NCBI GenBank assembly: GCA_030141605.1
Contig: JAQGDQ010000402.1
Location: forward strand, 147,514 to 211,513
Reading direction: 5' to 3'
From: Tubiluchus corallicola
Taxonomy: Eukaryota; Priapulida; Priapulimorpha; Priapulimorphida; Tubiluchidae
Length of the DNA: 64,000 nt
Shown here: positions 18,496 through 33,400 of the stretch, piece after piece
How the letters are laid out: each line of letters begins with the position of its first letter
Numbering within the stretch: position 1 is the stretch's first letter
Made by a program: the position numbers and the translations under genes
Notes under the pieces: model-generated
Databases searched by the model: none
Told to the model about the DNA's origin: nothing
What the model saw: the letters and a program-made list of their open reading frames with translations, nothing else

Positions 18496-21400
18496 GTATA
18501 AATATTTATTTTTTAAATTGAAGAGTTTTTAAAAAGTAGCAAATGGCATGAGAAAGTGTTTTCTTCTGCCACTGCCAGTGCGTTTCTTTGGGTCAGATTA
18601 GCTGAAGTTCTCTACGTGCTTCTGTTCATCATCAAATATTCCTGAATCTCGACAGTGTCAACAAAATTATTGTAAGCTACATGTAGTTCTACAACTTTCC
18701 AAACCAGAACGCTTGGTTTTTTTTCTTTTAATGTCCAGAGCTGGAGCAATATTAATCCCAAATCCCGGGATCGTGGGTCGACAGTGGTGTCAAAATGCAT
18801 CACGTTAACATGAACATTGCATGTATTCCTACAACTTCCCAAACCAAAAGGCTTGGTTTTTTTAATATCCGGAACTGGAGCAATATTAATCCCAAATTCC
18901 AGGATCGGGGTCAACTGTGTCAAAATGCATCACATTAAAGGAAAACCGGACGATTGATTAAACTTAATCACATTTTAGTTTACTATCTAAAATATACATT
19001 TTGTTGTTTGTAAAAGTTAGCAGTTGTTTCTTATATTCGAATAATTTGCTTTGAAAGTTAAATAACGGCAACCGAACACAGGTATTGCTTATGTCAGAAA
19101 CTAACCACAGTTTGTGCAATGGTAGGCATCTTCCCTTGCGTGTCAAGCACGTTTGTGTAAGTGTTACTGTTTAACCGTGTGATGTCACGAAAATGGGCTC
19201 TACGTCATATGATGCAAGAAACTAACATTGCAGTTGGTGATCATGGTTATCACAGTACCGCCTTCTATTTGTCGGCCACGCGAATGTGACAAAATGGCGC
19301 CGTTGCCAATCCTAGTAGATTCACTGAGCCGCGCATAACGAAAATTTAATGAAATTTGAGTATCCGAGGTAACTGTTATTTAACCTAAGCTTTGGTTTAA
19401 CTAAGGAATTGTGGTTTTCAATATTTTAGAGCATTCTTTATTCTTAACTAACGTTTACACAATCATCCGGTTTTCCTTTAACATAAACGTTGGGTAACGT
19501 TCATTATTTAGTGGCTGTTCATTGTTTATAGAGGCCATTCATTATGGTTATAGGCGTAGAATGCAAATTGTTCATGTAGTCAAATAACATTAAATGGTAG
19601 TCAATTAACATTAAAAGCCTAAACGGAATTTCACTAACCATGTAGTATTTTATCTTATGGACCTATGTGATAAAAATTATGGGAGATTTTCATAAGATTG
19701 TAAAAAATCGAACATTGGTAGGTAATTTAGTAAAATATTTGAAAAATTATTTTTAACGTATAATTAACTAGACTATAGTTAGTTTCTAGGACGATGAAAT
19801 CTATGATAGTTACACTGTAAATTGTTGCAGGAGATGTAAGAAACTTCCCTTGCAGAAAAATCGATATGCCCTTATGTACTATCAAATCAAATTGACCCTA
19901 ACTGCTACGATTTGTTTTTATTACTCGGACCCAGTATCTTTGTTGCTTTTTCTGTTACATAATTTGATGAAAGATAGCAAATCAGCTTGCTGGTCCAATG
20001 TTTTCAGAAATTTTATCTGTCAGTTTTATTGCCGGCGTCTTTTTCTTTTTTTATCTATTTTTTACGACCGCGTTAAACACACAGAACTTACACATCATTC
20101 GGGAAGAGAGACGGTCCTCAATGACGGTGATCACATTTAACTACTGGTGCTCACTGCTCAGTGAAGGGGTTGAGACTGTAGCAGGGTAAATATTTCCCCA
20201 CTGCGCCTTTGTGTTTTACTGGCGGTTTTATGACGCCTGTGAAAAGAAAAAACTCCTTATAAATATTTATTTTCAGTCTTACGATACGTGTACCACTGAT
20301 GCGGGATTCCTAGGTGATGGGGTTAAACTCAGAGTTCAGGAAATTGATGTTTGTCTTGTAGCGGGAAGGCGGGTCGAGTCGGCTGTGATAGTTTACTAAG
20401 GGAACTAAAAGTGTTTGCTAAGAAATTACTTCTTTTTATTCAAAATTCGTATATGCTTTAAGATTAACGGGCATAAAACGGTATTAAATGAAGCATTACT
20501 CATTACTGAACAATAACCTTTGTTTATATATTATACAAAACTGGACATTGGACATCAATCAATTAAGATAATATTTTAGCAATTGTGCTAAAATTATCCT
20601 CAAATATGAGGGAGATTTAATAGACCGAGTTTTTGTATTCGCCATGAAGTTCACAGCTGGTATGTAGAAGTGTGTTGTACGCTCTTTCACCTGTCTAAAA
20701 AACGGACATTAAACTTCTGAGTGCTAATTGATATAGATTTGATTGTATAAGCATTTTCTAAATCAAGGTGCAGGCACTATACGATCTCAACGACGTACAT
20801 GTTAATGAAAACGTCCAATTTTGTAGGCAATTACTGTAGGGATACACGGACAAGTAGATTTTCCCATAATGAACTTTTGGTGACATTTAATAGAAAAAAG
20901 ACTTTTGGCAACCTTGGATTTTCTTCTTTTGCACCAAAATATTGGAACTCTTGCCTCAAAACCTCACAACTGTTTCTACAGTGCAACTATTTATAAACGC
21001 TTGAAGACACATCTCTAAAAATTATTATGATCAATTCCAACTGTTGTAAACTTCAGTAATGACCAATTTTTTACTGTAATTTCTCTCTTCTAGACGATTT
21101 GTATGTTTTGTGCAAAAGTTTTAATAGTTTTATTAGTGTTACATTTTTTCATTTTCTTAATCGTGCTATTGTAGCTATAATATTTTACTATACAGTGCCA
21201 TTGAAACCGCTTTGCCTGAACGTGCACTTTATAATATTCATTTTATTATTTTATTTAAATATATGTTTTTAAAACTGTAACTGATATTTTGACTTCTTTA
21301 TTTCATTTAAATTTCAAGTAAATTTTTGCTGCATATATTGCAGTATAAACGTAAAGCCAAATTTAAACACGAAATTTGATAAAGAAATCAACAGAAGTGT

Positions 21401-24400
21401 AAAATTACCTACAAAATGCACCATAAATTAAAGTGGTCGGCGCCAGGCGCAGGCTCATTAATATCCTAAGGTTTCATTATGGAAGTAGTGTTTGTTCACA
21501 TTTACCCAGGTATCTACTTTCTACCTGTGAAAAGGCCGACCAGGTAATATAATATGGCTCCACTTAGTGGTATGTCTAATGTGTGTTTAAACAGCCCTAC
21601 AAGGTAATTAACATGTGATGAGTAACAAAAAATCACAGTAGTCGTTAACTTTGTACAGGTGCATAAGTTCGTAACTGTTGTCATTCATTTGCAGTGGCTG
21701 ATAGATTTTTGAAGTGCGTAGGTGCGGTACCGGTACGAAAATCATTTAGTTAAAATCTCTGAAGGGTGCGTAAGTTGGAATTTGTTCTGGGCTAGGTTAG
21801 ACTGCATTCCTATTTTCAAATGTTTTGCCCGTAGAATGGACAGGTTATACGCATTATAAAGCTGAAGGTTGATCAACTGAACCTGAAGATTAAAATATGA
21901 CATCGTTACAATGAAAATGACAGGTGTAATCGCTGACTAGCGACTGTTACATTTTATATGACAATAAAACAAAACAATTGTTTTATGAATGAAGATGCAC
22001 AATATTTTTAATAAAACTTGTCCCTTTCAATTTGCAATAAGTTTGAAGTCTTCGGTAGAACTGGGCTTCCAAATGTTGGATGAAACTTGTCACCTGCGGA
22101 CAGAGTATAGGTACTTTTATTATTAGAAAGATACAGACTATAATTGGTTCAGTTATAAACACATAGGTACTACTGTTTCAAAACTGTGACTTAAGACTGT
22201 GCCTAACTGTTTAACAATTATGAACCCTGTGTAATCACACTGCTGGCAAACTGCCCTCTAATTTTCAGACAACTCTAGGAAGCACCTCACTCATCTTGCT
22301 CGTTCATGCTTGTACTTTTGTTCCAGCATTAAGAGCCAAGGGATAATGGACTAAATCTCAACTTTATAAGACTTGAAATTACGTTAATGTTATTTTTAAG
22401 AATTAGGTCCCCAGTTTTCAATCTTTTCATTGACTAGGCCTATATACGAATACATTGTAGCCTACACGTAATCCCGTTTTTTTTGTTCAGGTACTAATTA
22501 CGAGATATACTGTATTTAATAAGTTTTGTTTTCTATTTTTGCCTTAAAATTAATTTTGGAAGAAAAGCAGCACTTGACACTCTGTACGTGGCTTAAACAG
22601 GCAGAAGTTTTTACTTCATACAGGTAGTGTTTTTCAATGAAATTTTCTAAGTGTTTATTTACACATAAGCTTATGACATGAAGCCGTAACATCTGCATAG
22701 CCCATTATTACAGCCATTAGACCAATATATTTTTGATTGTTTTAACTGCCGTTTTTGTTGTGATTCACTGTCATTACAAAACTTGATATTTTTGTCAATT
22801 CTTCGCTTTAATATTACTTTTTTTTGGCTCGCTCTTTTGGTTTTGCTGCATGAAAACATTGTACATTATATATTTGAACAAATTGTAAAATATATGAAAA
22901 TGTAGATGCTTGGTATTGAAACCGAAGCTTCAGAAAGTGATCCCAGTTCTGAATTCTTGTGAATTTTTATTAAAACTATTAATTTTTCAGCCTGCAAAAG
23001 ATGGAAGATAATTTCAAGCTTGATTTCTGAACGATATTTATATTTTCTGCTAAAAGATAGACTAAAAGAAATAAAGGTGGTCTTGCCTGGGTTTTTGGTG
23101 ACTAGGAATTCAATTTTAATTTCACGGCAGATGTATTATTCACTTATATTTCCCCAAATGTTTTTGCAATAGTTCGTTGTTGTCATATACTGATAATTAG
23201 GTTCGACTAATAGATTACTATCTAATTTTGGCATGGCGGCAAACTTCTATAGACGAAACAAAAAAGGTCAGGTCAGTGGTACCAACTTTAACTGCTATTA
23301 ATCACGCATTTCTTCTACATCTGTCTTCGGCGCTCATTATTAACAATACACGTTCCACTTCACAACATCCTTCATGGCCCATCTCCTTTGTCCACTTTGA
23401 CATTGGCACAAACGGACGTTGTCCATACTCGAAGGTTCAAGTAGGTGATTACTATACATTAACCCACTCATTAACTCTTGTAAACCTATGGATGACTGGT
23501 CATTTGAATGTCCAGAACATCTTATTGACCACAGTTTCTGCTTTCGGTGTGTTAAAGAAGACCGGTTAAGGGCTCTCATTAATATCCCTAGGGCAGTTGA
23601 CTCTGGGTGGAAGGATCTATTCATGTCAACCAAATATGCGGATGGGAATAATTATGATGAGTGGAATTTAAGGAGTTGCAGACAGTACCGTTGAAAAATA
23701 GATATTCTATATAACCTTAATAAAGTACGACTCGTCATATGGGTAAAATTACAATAGTACCTGTACAAGTCCAACTATAGTTAACTAACAAGCCGATTTT
23801 AAGTTCAAGATTTAGATAATTTAAAAGTGCTTGGCTTAGTTGATCACACTTAAAGTTAAACTTTTATTTAAGTATTTAAACGCTAGAGTAGATAGTTATC
23901 AGGAGCTGATTTTATTTGAATGAATTAGCACCTCTTAATTGTCTCTTTATTTGAATTATAAAGTTTGTTCTTTCGAAATAATCATGAATACAGCTGGGTG
24001 AAAAGCGGGAAGAAGGGCTTAGTTTGGAACACATATGGTTTTGGAATAATCGACTTGCCGTTTATTTATGCGGAAATGGTTAAAAAAAGTCCTCTGAATC
24101 ATCTCTGACGTACTTGTTTGTTTATTCTTCACTTTTACATTTTTGTACCTGTCATCTACTTTTTTTTATATGCCGGCTACTTGAATTTGACGATCAACAG
24201 ATTTCAAAATTTAGTGCAATTCACTTCTAAGAAAGACCGGAATTATTTAGACAAGGTGCACTTCTGACTTCATTTGATGTCATTCGTATGAGCGTGCTTC
24301 CTGAGTTCCATTGCCATAAAATTGTTTTCCACATACTTTTTAGATTTCTAGCAGAAACTTGGTTAAGCAATAAACATTTTCTGAAGGACATGTCGTTGCT

Positions 24401-27400
24401 CTGATCGTGTGGGCGCGCACAAATCTCAGAAACACAACTTTTATACAAAAACAAAGCACTGCTGAGGAACCTTACACGCCTGTTTATTGAAGCAACACGC
24501 CGCATTGAGGCTGCCGGATTTGGCTTCTTTCAACACAGAAGCAAGAGATAACAGACTGGCGTATTTACTTTAAAATTTTGTTGTCAACGAATAGAATTAA
24601 CTGTTCATACCCGTCGCTAATGGATGGTTGTGGTTAGTATCAGTTGGTGTCAGTTCTTCTCAGATTCTAGTGATCAGAGTCATTAAAATTTAGAGAATTT
24701 TTCCGAGAAATGTATTACAGTTGATCATCACCGAAAACTTTTATCCCATAGCTTCTATTTCAACCTTTAAATAATATGAAACTTCACTTTTGGATTTTCC
24801 ACGCTATTTGAATTAGTCGGAACTCAAAGATCATAATCGTAATAAGCAAACTTAACATGAACATTTTTATTCTTGGACCAGCAAGTGTTAGACTGTTAAA
24901 TCTATACCTAATAGCTGTGTGTACTATTTTACAGCTGCTAGGATGCACTATGTTATGAATAAATTTCGTTTTGAGTTGATAAATATTTGAAGTCGTCATG
25001 TTTTGGCCTGTTGCTAGAACTTTGCAACTTACGTTTATGTTTAGTTGCTTTTTTACAAGTACAAAACGGTGTCCAGCACATAACGACGGAGCCTACTTAT
25101 CATGTAGATAATTGTTGCTTAAGACTTACATCATTATCAAGGATAAAATATTTTAAGGTGGGGTACTAAACCACAAGATATTCCTTAGCCACACTTCAAT
25201 ATGTGTACGTCTTTTATCAGTGAGACATATAGCTAGAACTAAAAGTAGTACGGCAGACTGAACCGCGGAAATGGCGATTTTCCTGATAGACACCTATCCA
25301 TTTAGTAACCATATCACAATAGTTCAACTTCTGTTGGTGACATTTTGCGCAAAATTGATCTGGATCGGTTCGTTTTGAAATATTAAAGAATTCAAAAATG
25401 CAAAATATTTTTCAAATAATTTATCTTGACCTGGCAAATTCATTTTTGCAAAAATACCTTCGTGTTTGCCCTCTGGCAAAGTAAATGTTCACCATTTTTC
25501 TTCTTTTTTTCTAGACTTGCTAAAAGAATGTAGAACACAACAATTCAAGCTGATAGTACATACTACTGCTGTTATGTTTTCTGGGTGTTGTTTGACTTGT
25601 TTCTAAGAACATTATAATTTTCCAACCTGACAAAGACTAAATTTTACATATTTAGAGAAGAATTCTGACGCTGACTTAGAAGTTCATTAACGCAAATGAG
25701 ATGATAAAATTTGCTGCTTCATGGTCTATTATGTCTGGCTGTTGGTTATAAGTTTTACTACACCCCGTGATAGAAACGCCCTTTCCCTGTAGTAGAGGAA
25801 TTCCTCGATGACAGAGCGGTATGATTAATCGCGTCGTTTTGAAAATTACTAGTGAAAACAGGATGCATTGTTCTACTAATTTGAGGTGAATGCCTGCCGT
25901 ATATCAAACGTTAAACTGTGGCCTTTTGTCGTGGCGGCGTGAGACTGCACAGTTGCCAGTTTCATAAAATGTTTATCTATATGCTATATGGTAAAGCCAG
26001 GTTCACATTTGCTCCAGACATCCCATTTACATGTATCAAGAAGCAGCGCCGCTGCCACGTTTTTCTACAAAATGGTAACTAGGATGATGGTGTCCATGAT
26101 GACAAATCACAGTTAATGATTACAAATAAGTGCGTCATTTAGCATAAAGATCGCAGAAGCTTTTTAATTTGTTAAATCTAATATAACAAAAAAACGATGA
26201 TGATAAATACATATTGATTCTCTGCCTGTTTTGATGTACTGTCATTTGATACCAATATAGTGCCATAAATGTTGTTAGTGAATTGATAATGGCGATAGCT
26301 GTGGTGATGGCGGCAGTGGTGGACGATCGTTAAACGTTGATGTTGACTCGTTGATGACTTCATTGATAACAGTGATAACGTAGGAGACAATGCTAGTATA
26401 TTGTGTTCTAGCTTGCGCTGTTAAAGTGCTCATTCATTGCTTATCACTTTATGAGATTGATTAGACTATGAATAAGTAATTAATCATGATTATGTCTGGA
26501 TTAGAATTATTCTCAATTACACTAGAATTATATTTGCACTGAGCCGAGTCCGTTTATTACCAATGACCGCTCATTGAAGGCTTATTAATGATTAGCAAGC
26601 ACGCAGGACTAGTGCTTCAGCGTACTAGTAACACCACAGCAAAATGTATTAGCTATATCATATTGAAGCGTTTGCCAAACAAGCACCTTGTAGCTTTTAA
26701 TATTTTCCAAATTCCTCACTCGCTCTTCCTGAAATAACTTTTAATTGGGAGCGAGACAGCGATGCTGTTGACTTGTTCCAAGGAAAAACTGTTCTAAATT
26801 TAAGCGGAGCGCGCTGGTTGACTTGTATAAAAGTATAAATTTTAATAAAAGCCCGCAGCGTTTATGGCACGCTAATTGGCAAGACTCCTTGATGTAGGAA
26901 ATCTAGGCGTGTTCAACGGATGTCATTATACGTCCTGAATTCGCCAACATGTTTTCTTAATTACGAATCCCAGGCGAGGGCAAATATGGTCGAACCGTCC
27001 TGTTTGATATGTTAAATAGCACTGACTGAAATCAGAGTCGTAAATATAAATATTTTTGTTTTCATAAAGCGTTGATGAACGTATCGCGTTGCCAGGGCGC
27101 GCTGCATCTTCCGCCATCATCATTAGAACGGTGAATTCCCCTGCTTCCCAGCACGCTAACGACTCAGCCACAACAAACAAATTTGCATTAGCACCGTCGG
27201 CGTTTAAATAAGCGGCGAGGATTAAAGTGATTTGTGAAGTTTCTTCCTTGAGCTTTATCTTCAACGAGATCCCAGGATCAACGAAGTTAAACGCTGCTTG
27301 GCTTCTTAAGTAGAAGCATATAGCATCCGTGTTTCCACTTCCCTTCGCGTCAATGACATTATCCGGTATTTCCACTCTAGGATATCAATTTTGGGATTAG

Positions 27401-30400
27401 TTTTATTTTCAGCGTTCCAGTTCTCGGGATTGGGATCGCAGTGTCAAAATGTGTCGTCTTAAAATTATTCTCAAGCACATCTATTACACTTGACGTAAAT
27501 TGTCATGACTTGATGCAACTTCAGTTTGCATAGCTAAGTCGTATAAATCTACGTAACTTGTAGTTTGAAAAGTCTTATATAGAAGAATTCGAATATCAAT
27601 AGTATTTTATCTTATGTTGTTAAAGGTGTAATAGATGGATATGAAAATGATGTAGCGATTAGTAAGCATTTGAAAACAGACATAAATATAGTAATGAATC
27701 TTTTTAACTCCATGCAGTCTGCCGTACATTGCTTAGCTAGTGAAGCATGTGTATTTTGCTGACAGCCTGGGGTTTGAAAACTTGCCTGGAATCTTTGGAT
27801 TCATGCTCCGGTTTTGCGACCCATTAATCTCAGATACCTTATTAACAGTATTATAGCACCCAAAAAAAGGTTAAAGTAATACCAGTTTCAGTTTACCACA
27901 GACAAATCGTTCAAAGAGTACTGTGGAAGGTACATATTAGAATGTACTAACATCATAGACAGTGTCGTTTGGTGTTCTGAAAGCGTCAGTGACTTGGTAT
28001 TTTGTTTATTTTAAATTAGGTCTTTTTACAGTTTTCACCATATAAATGTTTCATCGGTAATCGATAATAATCGATACATACAGAGTAGTCGATTATAACT
28101 TAGTCGTATTTAGACCATATGCAATGTAAACGTTATAACAGCAATTTGCAAATTTTTGGATGTCATGCTTACACATTTTGTTAGCTAATTTTGATCCAAG
28201 TGTACGGTGTGGACCTTCATGTAAATATAAGGCTTATTTCTTTGTGCAAAGCCATCTGTTGGAATGTATCAACTACAGACTACATCTTCCCATGTTTATT
28301 GCGTGTCCTTTGCCATTTTTTTGTTTCGGCAGTTATTGCAGCTGTTTGAAACGCCATGCCAGATTTGCCTATCAGTGTTTATGCTTTTATGAACTTGGGA
28401 TATTGTATATTCCTGTCTACTGGGTGTAGTAAACTGATTGAACTTTTCACATTATCAGAACTGTAGGTGAGATTTAAGCTTCGGTAGTAGTACTGACAAG
28501 CCACCAGCACGACAAATTGACATTACGTGTACGCCTGCTTGTTTTAGAAAATCATTTTAATTTTCCAAGTTTAAGTGCCGATTTCGCTTTTGTGAAATTT
28601 CCAAGCTTTCTAGGCCTGATAGCTTTGAAATGACTAGTTGATGTAGAAACCCTGCAACTTAGAGTCCCTGTATATATAGTAACTCTAGTGCAACTAAGCT
28701 GCTAGCGACATCTAGCGGGAAAAGTATTGATGAAATTCTTTGTGCAATTTGACTTTTTAACTTTTCGGTTTTGCCGTAGAAGCTTAAAGACAGTAAGAAA
28801 TTTAAAAGAACTTGGTAGTAATGATGATGTTCAGACTCGTTCAATCGATTGAGTTTTACAATCTGATAATCAGTGATTAAACTTAAACTTTTTTTAAAAA
28901 AAAATTGTAGGCCTTTTTTTCCTTACAGAGGAAACATTGAAGCCTATTGTAAAATGGTCTGTCTTGAATTAGCTTAACGAATTTCAAAATACGACAGGTG
29001 TATATTGATTCAAATAACCAATACTGAGTAAATTATAATTCATAATGACTTGTAAACTTATCCCAATTTTTAGGATAAATTTTCATTTCACAAATAGAGG
29101 TCTAACTGTACTGCACATTTGTTCAACTATTTGTATTGATATTAGTATCACCTGTGAAATTAGTTTCCAACTAATAATTGATTAAAATTTTCATAATTAT
29201 TTTAATTGGTCACTTGTTTTCCTTTAAGTTTAGTAAGCAAATTATCATTTTTTGTTACAGTTAGCAGAAGCAGGCAGCGAGTCACTACCAACATGGTTAC
29301 ATTTTGACGAACATTCGTGGATGTTACAGGGTGTTCCCGGCCAGTCCGATGTTGGTCACAATTATTTGCTAGTTACAGCCTATAGTGATGAAGACGAGGA
29401 TGCTAAAGACGTGTTCGATGTAGAAGTGCTGCCATCCAGTGGCGAAAACAATGCTATTTTATTAGACAATTCATTACCTTGTGAACAGGGTGATTTGATG
29501 AACCTATTGACTGTTATTTTGGATGCAGATTTCCAAAATTTGTCGCCTGAAAATAAAGTTGGCTTGATAGAGCGAATGAAGTCACATGTCAATGTCGCTC
29601 ACGAATTGATGACGCTAACACCACGTGGAGATCGGAAGTTCTTCGATCCGGCTGCTGTGATGGTCGGTCCAGGGAACATTGGAATGAATGTCCCCCTTCA
29701 CAATGGAGTATTTATTTCATGGCAGGTAATGTGATTTAAAAAATCAAAGCAGATTAAAAAAATTTTTATTAAAAACTATTGCTCTCATCTTTTAATCTAA
29801 ATTCACAGGGATAATTTGTAATTGATTGTGGCTGCTTTTTAATGAATTTTATCTATTTTAGTCATCAGTTTTAAGTGCTGTGCTAGTTAAAAACAGTTTT
29901 TTAAATCACCTTTTGCAAGTCAGCTGGTATTTGTATTTGGACCTTACTGTTCTGCTAAGGATGATACTAGCAAGTCGAAACCTACAGTTTGAAATGTTTC
30001 ACGATTTCAAATCTTCAGTAACAATATAGTGGATAGGTAATGAGCAGTGGACAGTGCGCAACTTAACTATAAATGTATTTTTGCAGGTTGGCTGTGGAAA
30101 GAATCCAAGTATTTACACCATCCCAAGTTTATCTATCATAGAAAGTTCTGCACATGATGGTCGACTATCTGACCATCTTGGCTACCCAGTAGTTGGCTGG
30201 TATGTGGGAAATTACAAACCCAATCAAGGTAACAAATAATATCTTAATTTTGATCTAGTGTTGTTAAAAATGAGTTAGGCCCTTGGTCTCCTCCTGTTTT
30301 TTTTCACTTCCATTGTTAGTATTTAGCTAAGCATTTTTAACACAACATAGCTAGAATGTATTCTAATATTTATTAGGCATTGTATCGATTTTCAATTACC

Positions 30401-33400
30401 ATTTGAATTTTAGTTAAAATTGGGCAAATCAGAATAGTGATAAAGTGATTTAATTCTCTTTAGAACTAAAATTATTATCTTGGCCAGCTTTATTGGTTTA
30501 GAACAGATTTACAAAAGGTAAAATTTATTATCAGGTATGTTAAAACAACTTCTTAACGGGTTTTAAAATATTGCAGGTAAAAGATTAAAAAGACAATTAT
30601 GGCTACAAGCGACGGCAACTGCAGCCCCTCTGCCACCTTCTCCGTACACAACCAAGGTAGAAGAGGCCACAATGACAACAAGAATCATACCTAGCATGGT
30701 GTCGCCCACTGTGAAAGCCACTGAGACTGAAAAACAACCAACTAAAACTAAACAGGTAAGAACTCATCATATTTTCACCTGTTGATCTCTAACCGGCAAT
30801 TGAGAACCAACAAATTTGGAAACATGAGTTTGTATTGTACTGCAATTTGTGCTAAGTTTATTTTGATTTGCTTAAGGGAAAATTTGTATAAAACAAAAAC
30901 ATGAAAGTCCAGAGTGGTGTCCGTCTACAAACATTTATGTGCTTACAAACACCAAGTTTAAAGTCATCAGCAAACTATTATAAGACCTGAAAAATACATG
31001 TGGGATACATATTCACACTTTATATTAATTTCGTCAATTTTTGCTATGCTGATAAGGAAATGATGCTTGTGGAAAGGCTTTTGTCATCTGTTCCGTAATA
31101 TCCCCAATTTTCGGGGATTTAAAAATTACTTCCTTTTGTCCTGTCTGATGACGTCAAAAGGACAAAGTGCTAGAATATCTTACTTCTAATCCAGATGCAG
31201 CGGTGAAATTCAAAGTCCTTTGACACAGTCATGGAAAACATGTCTTTTAGGCCAGATTTTTTTCATTTTTCAAGCATACGTCCTTTGTTTTCATTTTCTG
31301 TTAAATATTTTTGTGCCATAATAAGCAAAAAATAGTCCGTTAAACAAATGTAGGTGTGACCTAACGCCAGAATCTCGAATTATAAAGTTTAGTATACAAA
31401 TTGTATAATTGGCAATTTTTAAAACCAAAATATGCAAGATCATTGTAGAAAGCACAAAAAGCAAATTCGAAAAATAAAATGGATGCAGATAGCACCACCT
31501 GCTTTTGTCTTTCACCTTGCAACTAAGTGATTGTTTGAATTTGCAACACTTGTGCTGGACATAACTAAGTTGTCTTTGTCCAATTTTGTTATTTTCGAAT
31601 AAGCCCATTTCAAATACCTAGACTTTTCTATCCAAAGGATTTTTTGTAGCATTATTCTGTCATCTTTACATATGGACAGGGTGAATACGTCCTGAGGTAA
31701 TTCTTCTTGTATGACTGTTAGACCATCTGAACAGATTTTCTGTATGACCACGTTCAAACTACACACTACACGATAAATTTAATAATCACGATGTATTAAT
31801 AAAAGGAGTGTTAAACCTCTACTTATGCATACCTTTGGAATAAGCACTTTCTTTAAGCTGATAGTGTTTAGAAGTGTTGCGAGAGATATCACATAAATTG
31901 TTTTAAAGCAGAAAATATCTTCTTACTATAATAAACAAAGTGTCTTTTAAAAAATCCCATTTTTGCAAAAATGATCTATTTTAAATGAACCCCGCATGTT
32001 AGAAACTTACACTTGCTATCGTAATCTGCTTAAGTGACGTTTTGTTTTCATGGCATTGTCCTTGCAGAACAACAAATATGCAGGAAAATGGGTTTTCAAT
32101 GTACGAACGTTCTAAGTTAGCTTGTATAGCTTCACGTATAGTAGGAGTAATACTAAAAAGGTTATGCCTACTGCTGATAGAGAGACCCAGTAGGCGCTAA
32201 TAGATCAACTAGCCGCAGCACTTTCAAACGCCAAAATTAAACAGTTAATCTTAGGAAGCCAACTGACTGATAGGCTGCAAGTTGTTAAGTTCTTGGTACT
32301 GAGAGTGTACCTTGTATGAGTGTGTGGCTAAAATGAATAAAGTCAAATGTGATATGGTACCCGCATTTTTAAATAGTTTTTTAACTTTACAGTGTTGTGT
32401 TAAGTGCTCTATTTTAATTTGGTCAAGTAAATATACACGTAGAACTAATAAAAAGAGCGTGATACCTTCTGTTTAGCTACAACGATTTATGTACTAACAT
32501 AATATCATGTTTCACTTTATACAGAATACAGAATAATATATTTGTCTCACTAATTGTAGTAAACATAGCATTAACAAATGCTGTGACAGCTAAGAGAGAC
32601 AGGGTGGCGAAAGACCGAACGGTCATCAAGTCTACCACCCTTCTACTAAGTTGATAACAAAACTCTACTTAGATTAGCACTGTGAGCTGTGTAAATTAAG
32701 CGTTAGAGGTTTAAATGCTATTATATTTTATCTTAAGCATTATTTTTGTACAACAGCAGTTGTTAGTAGCACGCGCAAATGCTATACTTTAGTTTCAAAC
32801 CAACAGGTAACTATTATCGCCACCCCTTCCCATTTGGTTGGCTATTATAATTATGCTACTAAGCTTTAATCGATGTTGTATGTGGGAAAAACAATAAATG
32901 ATTTGATTTGATTATTATTTTATGAACAGCACTGTATGTACATGGATAATTAAAGAAAATAAAAACACCAGTTCATAAATATCATATTTGTAAGACTTGC
33001 CACCTGCAGTCAAATACCTAGATTCTCTCGACTTTTTGCATCCAAATTCGCTGAGTTTAATTCGATTTGTACGATGCCTTCTGTACGGTTGCCTGCAATC
33101 AACGCCACTTTTTTGCCACTTGACTGATTTTATCCATTGCATGGTACAGTTGCATATTAGTGGACTATCTGAAGTCATAAACAATAACCTATTTTACCAG
33201 CAGGAGAAAATAAATCTATGGCGTCATATCATTGGAGTAGGTAATTGCTTATAAAGAAATCCCAGTGAACATGTCGTCAGAGGTGCTGAATGGCTTTTAA
33301 CTCTTATTGGTTTGACTTTTGGGCTCAGTCATCGATACATTTCGAAGAACATTGTTATTGGACTGTGAGACAAACAAAGCAAAAATTAATGCGAGTCTAG

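Larger units (their letters stand above)
18496..29260 (+). other. Dystroglycan intron 1 (10.8 kb)
   Basis: GTATAA donor, TTTTTTGTTACAG acceptor, phase 0. It splits the first cadherin-like domain between SKIE and LAEAG. As I recall, vertebrate DAG1 has its single large coding-region intron at about this place, so the position may be ancestral. The intron carries a tandem repeat with a TTAA-flanked MITE (18681-19493), a LINE 3' end (20799-21265) and one unidentified antisense open frame (26926-27375). The rest holds nothing I recognise. Confidence 0.85.

Noticed and set aside
23228-23694. Overlapping open frames of 68-113 codons on both strands
   Set aside because: No motif, no splice structure that selects one frame, and comparable openness on both strands suggests chance.
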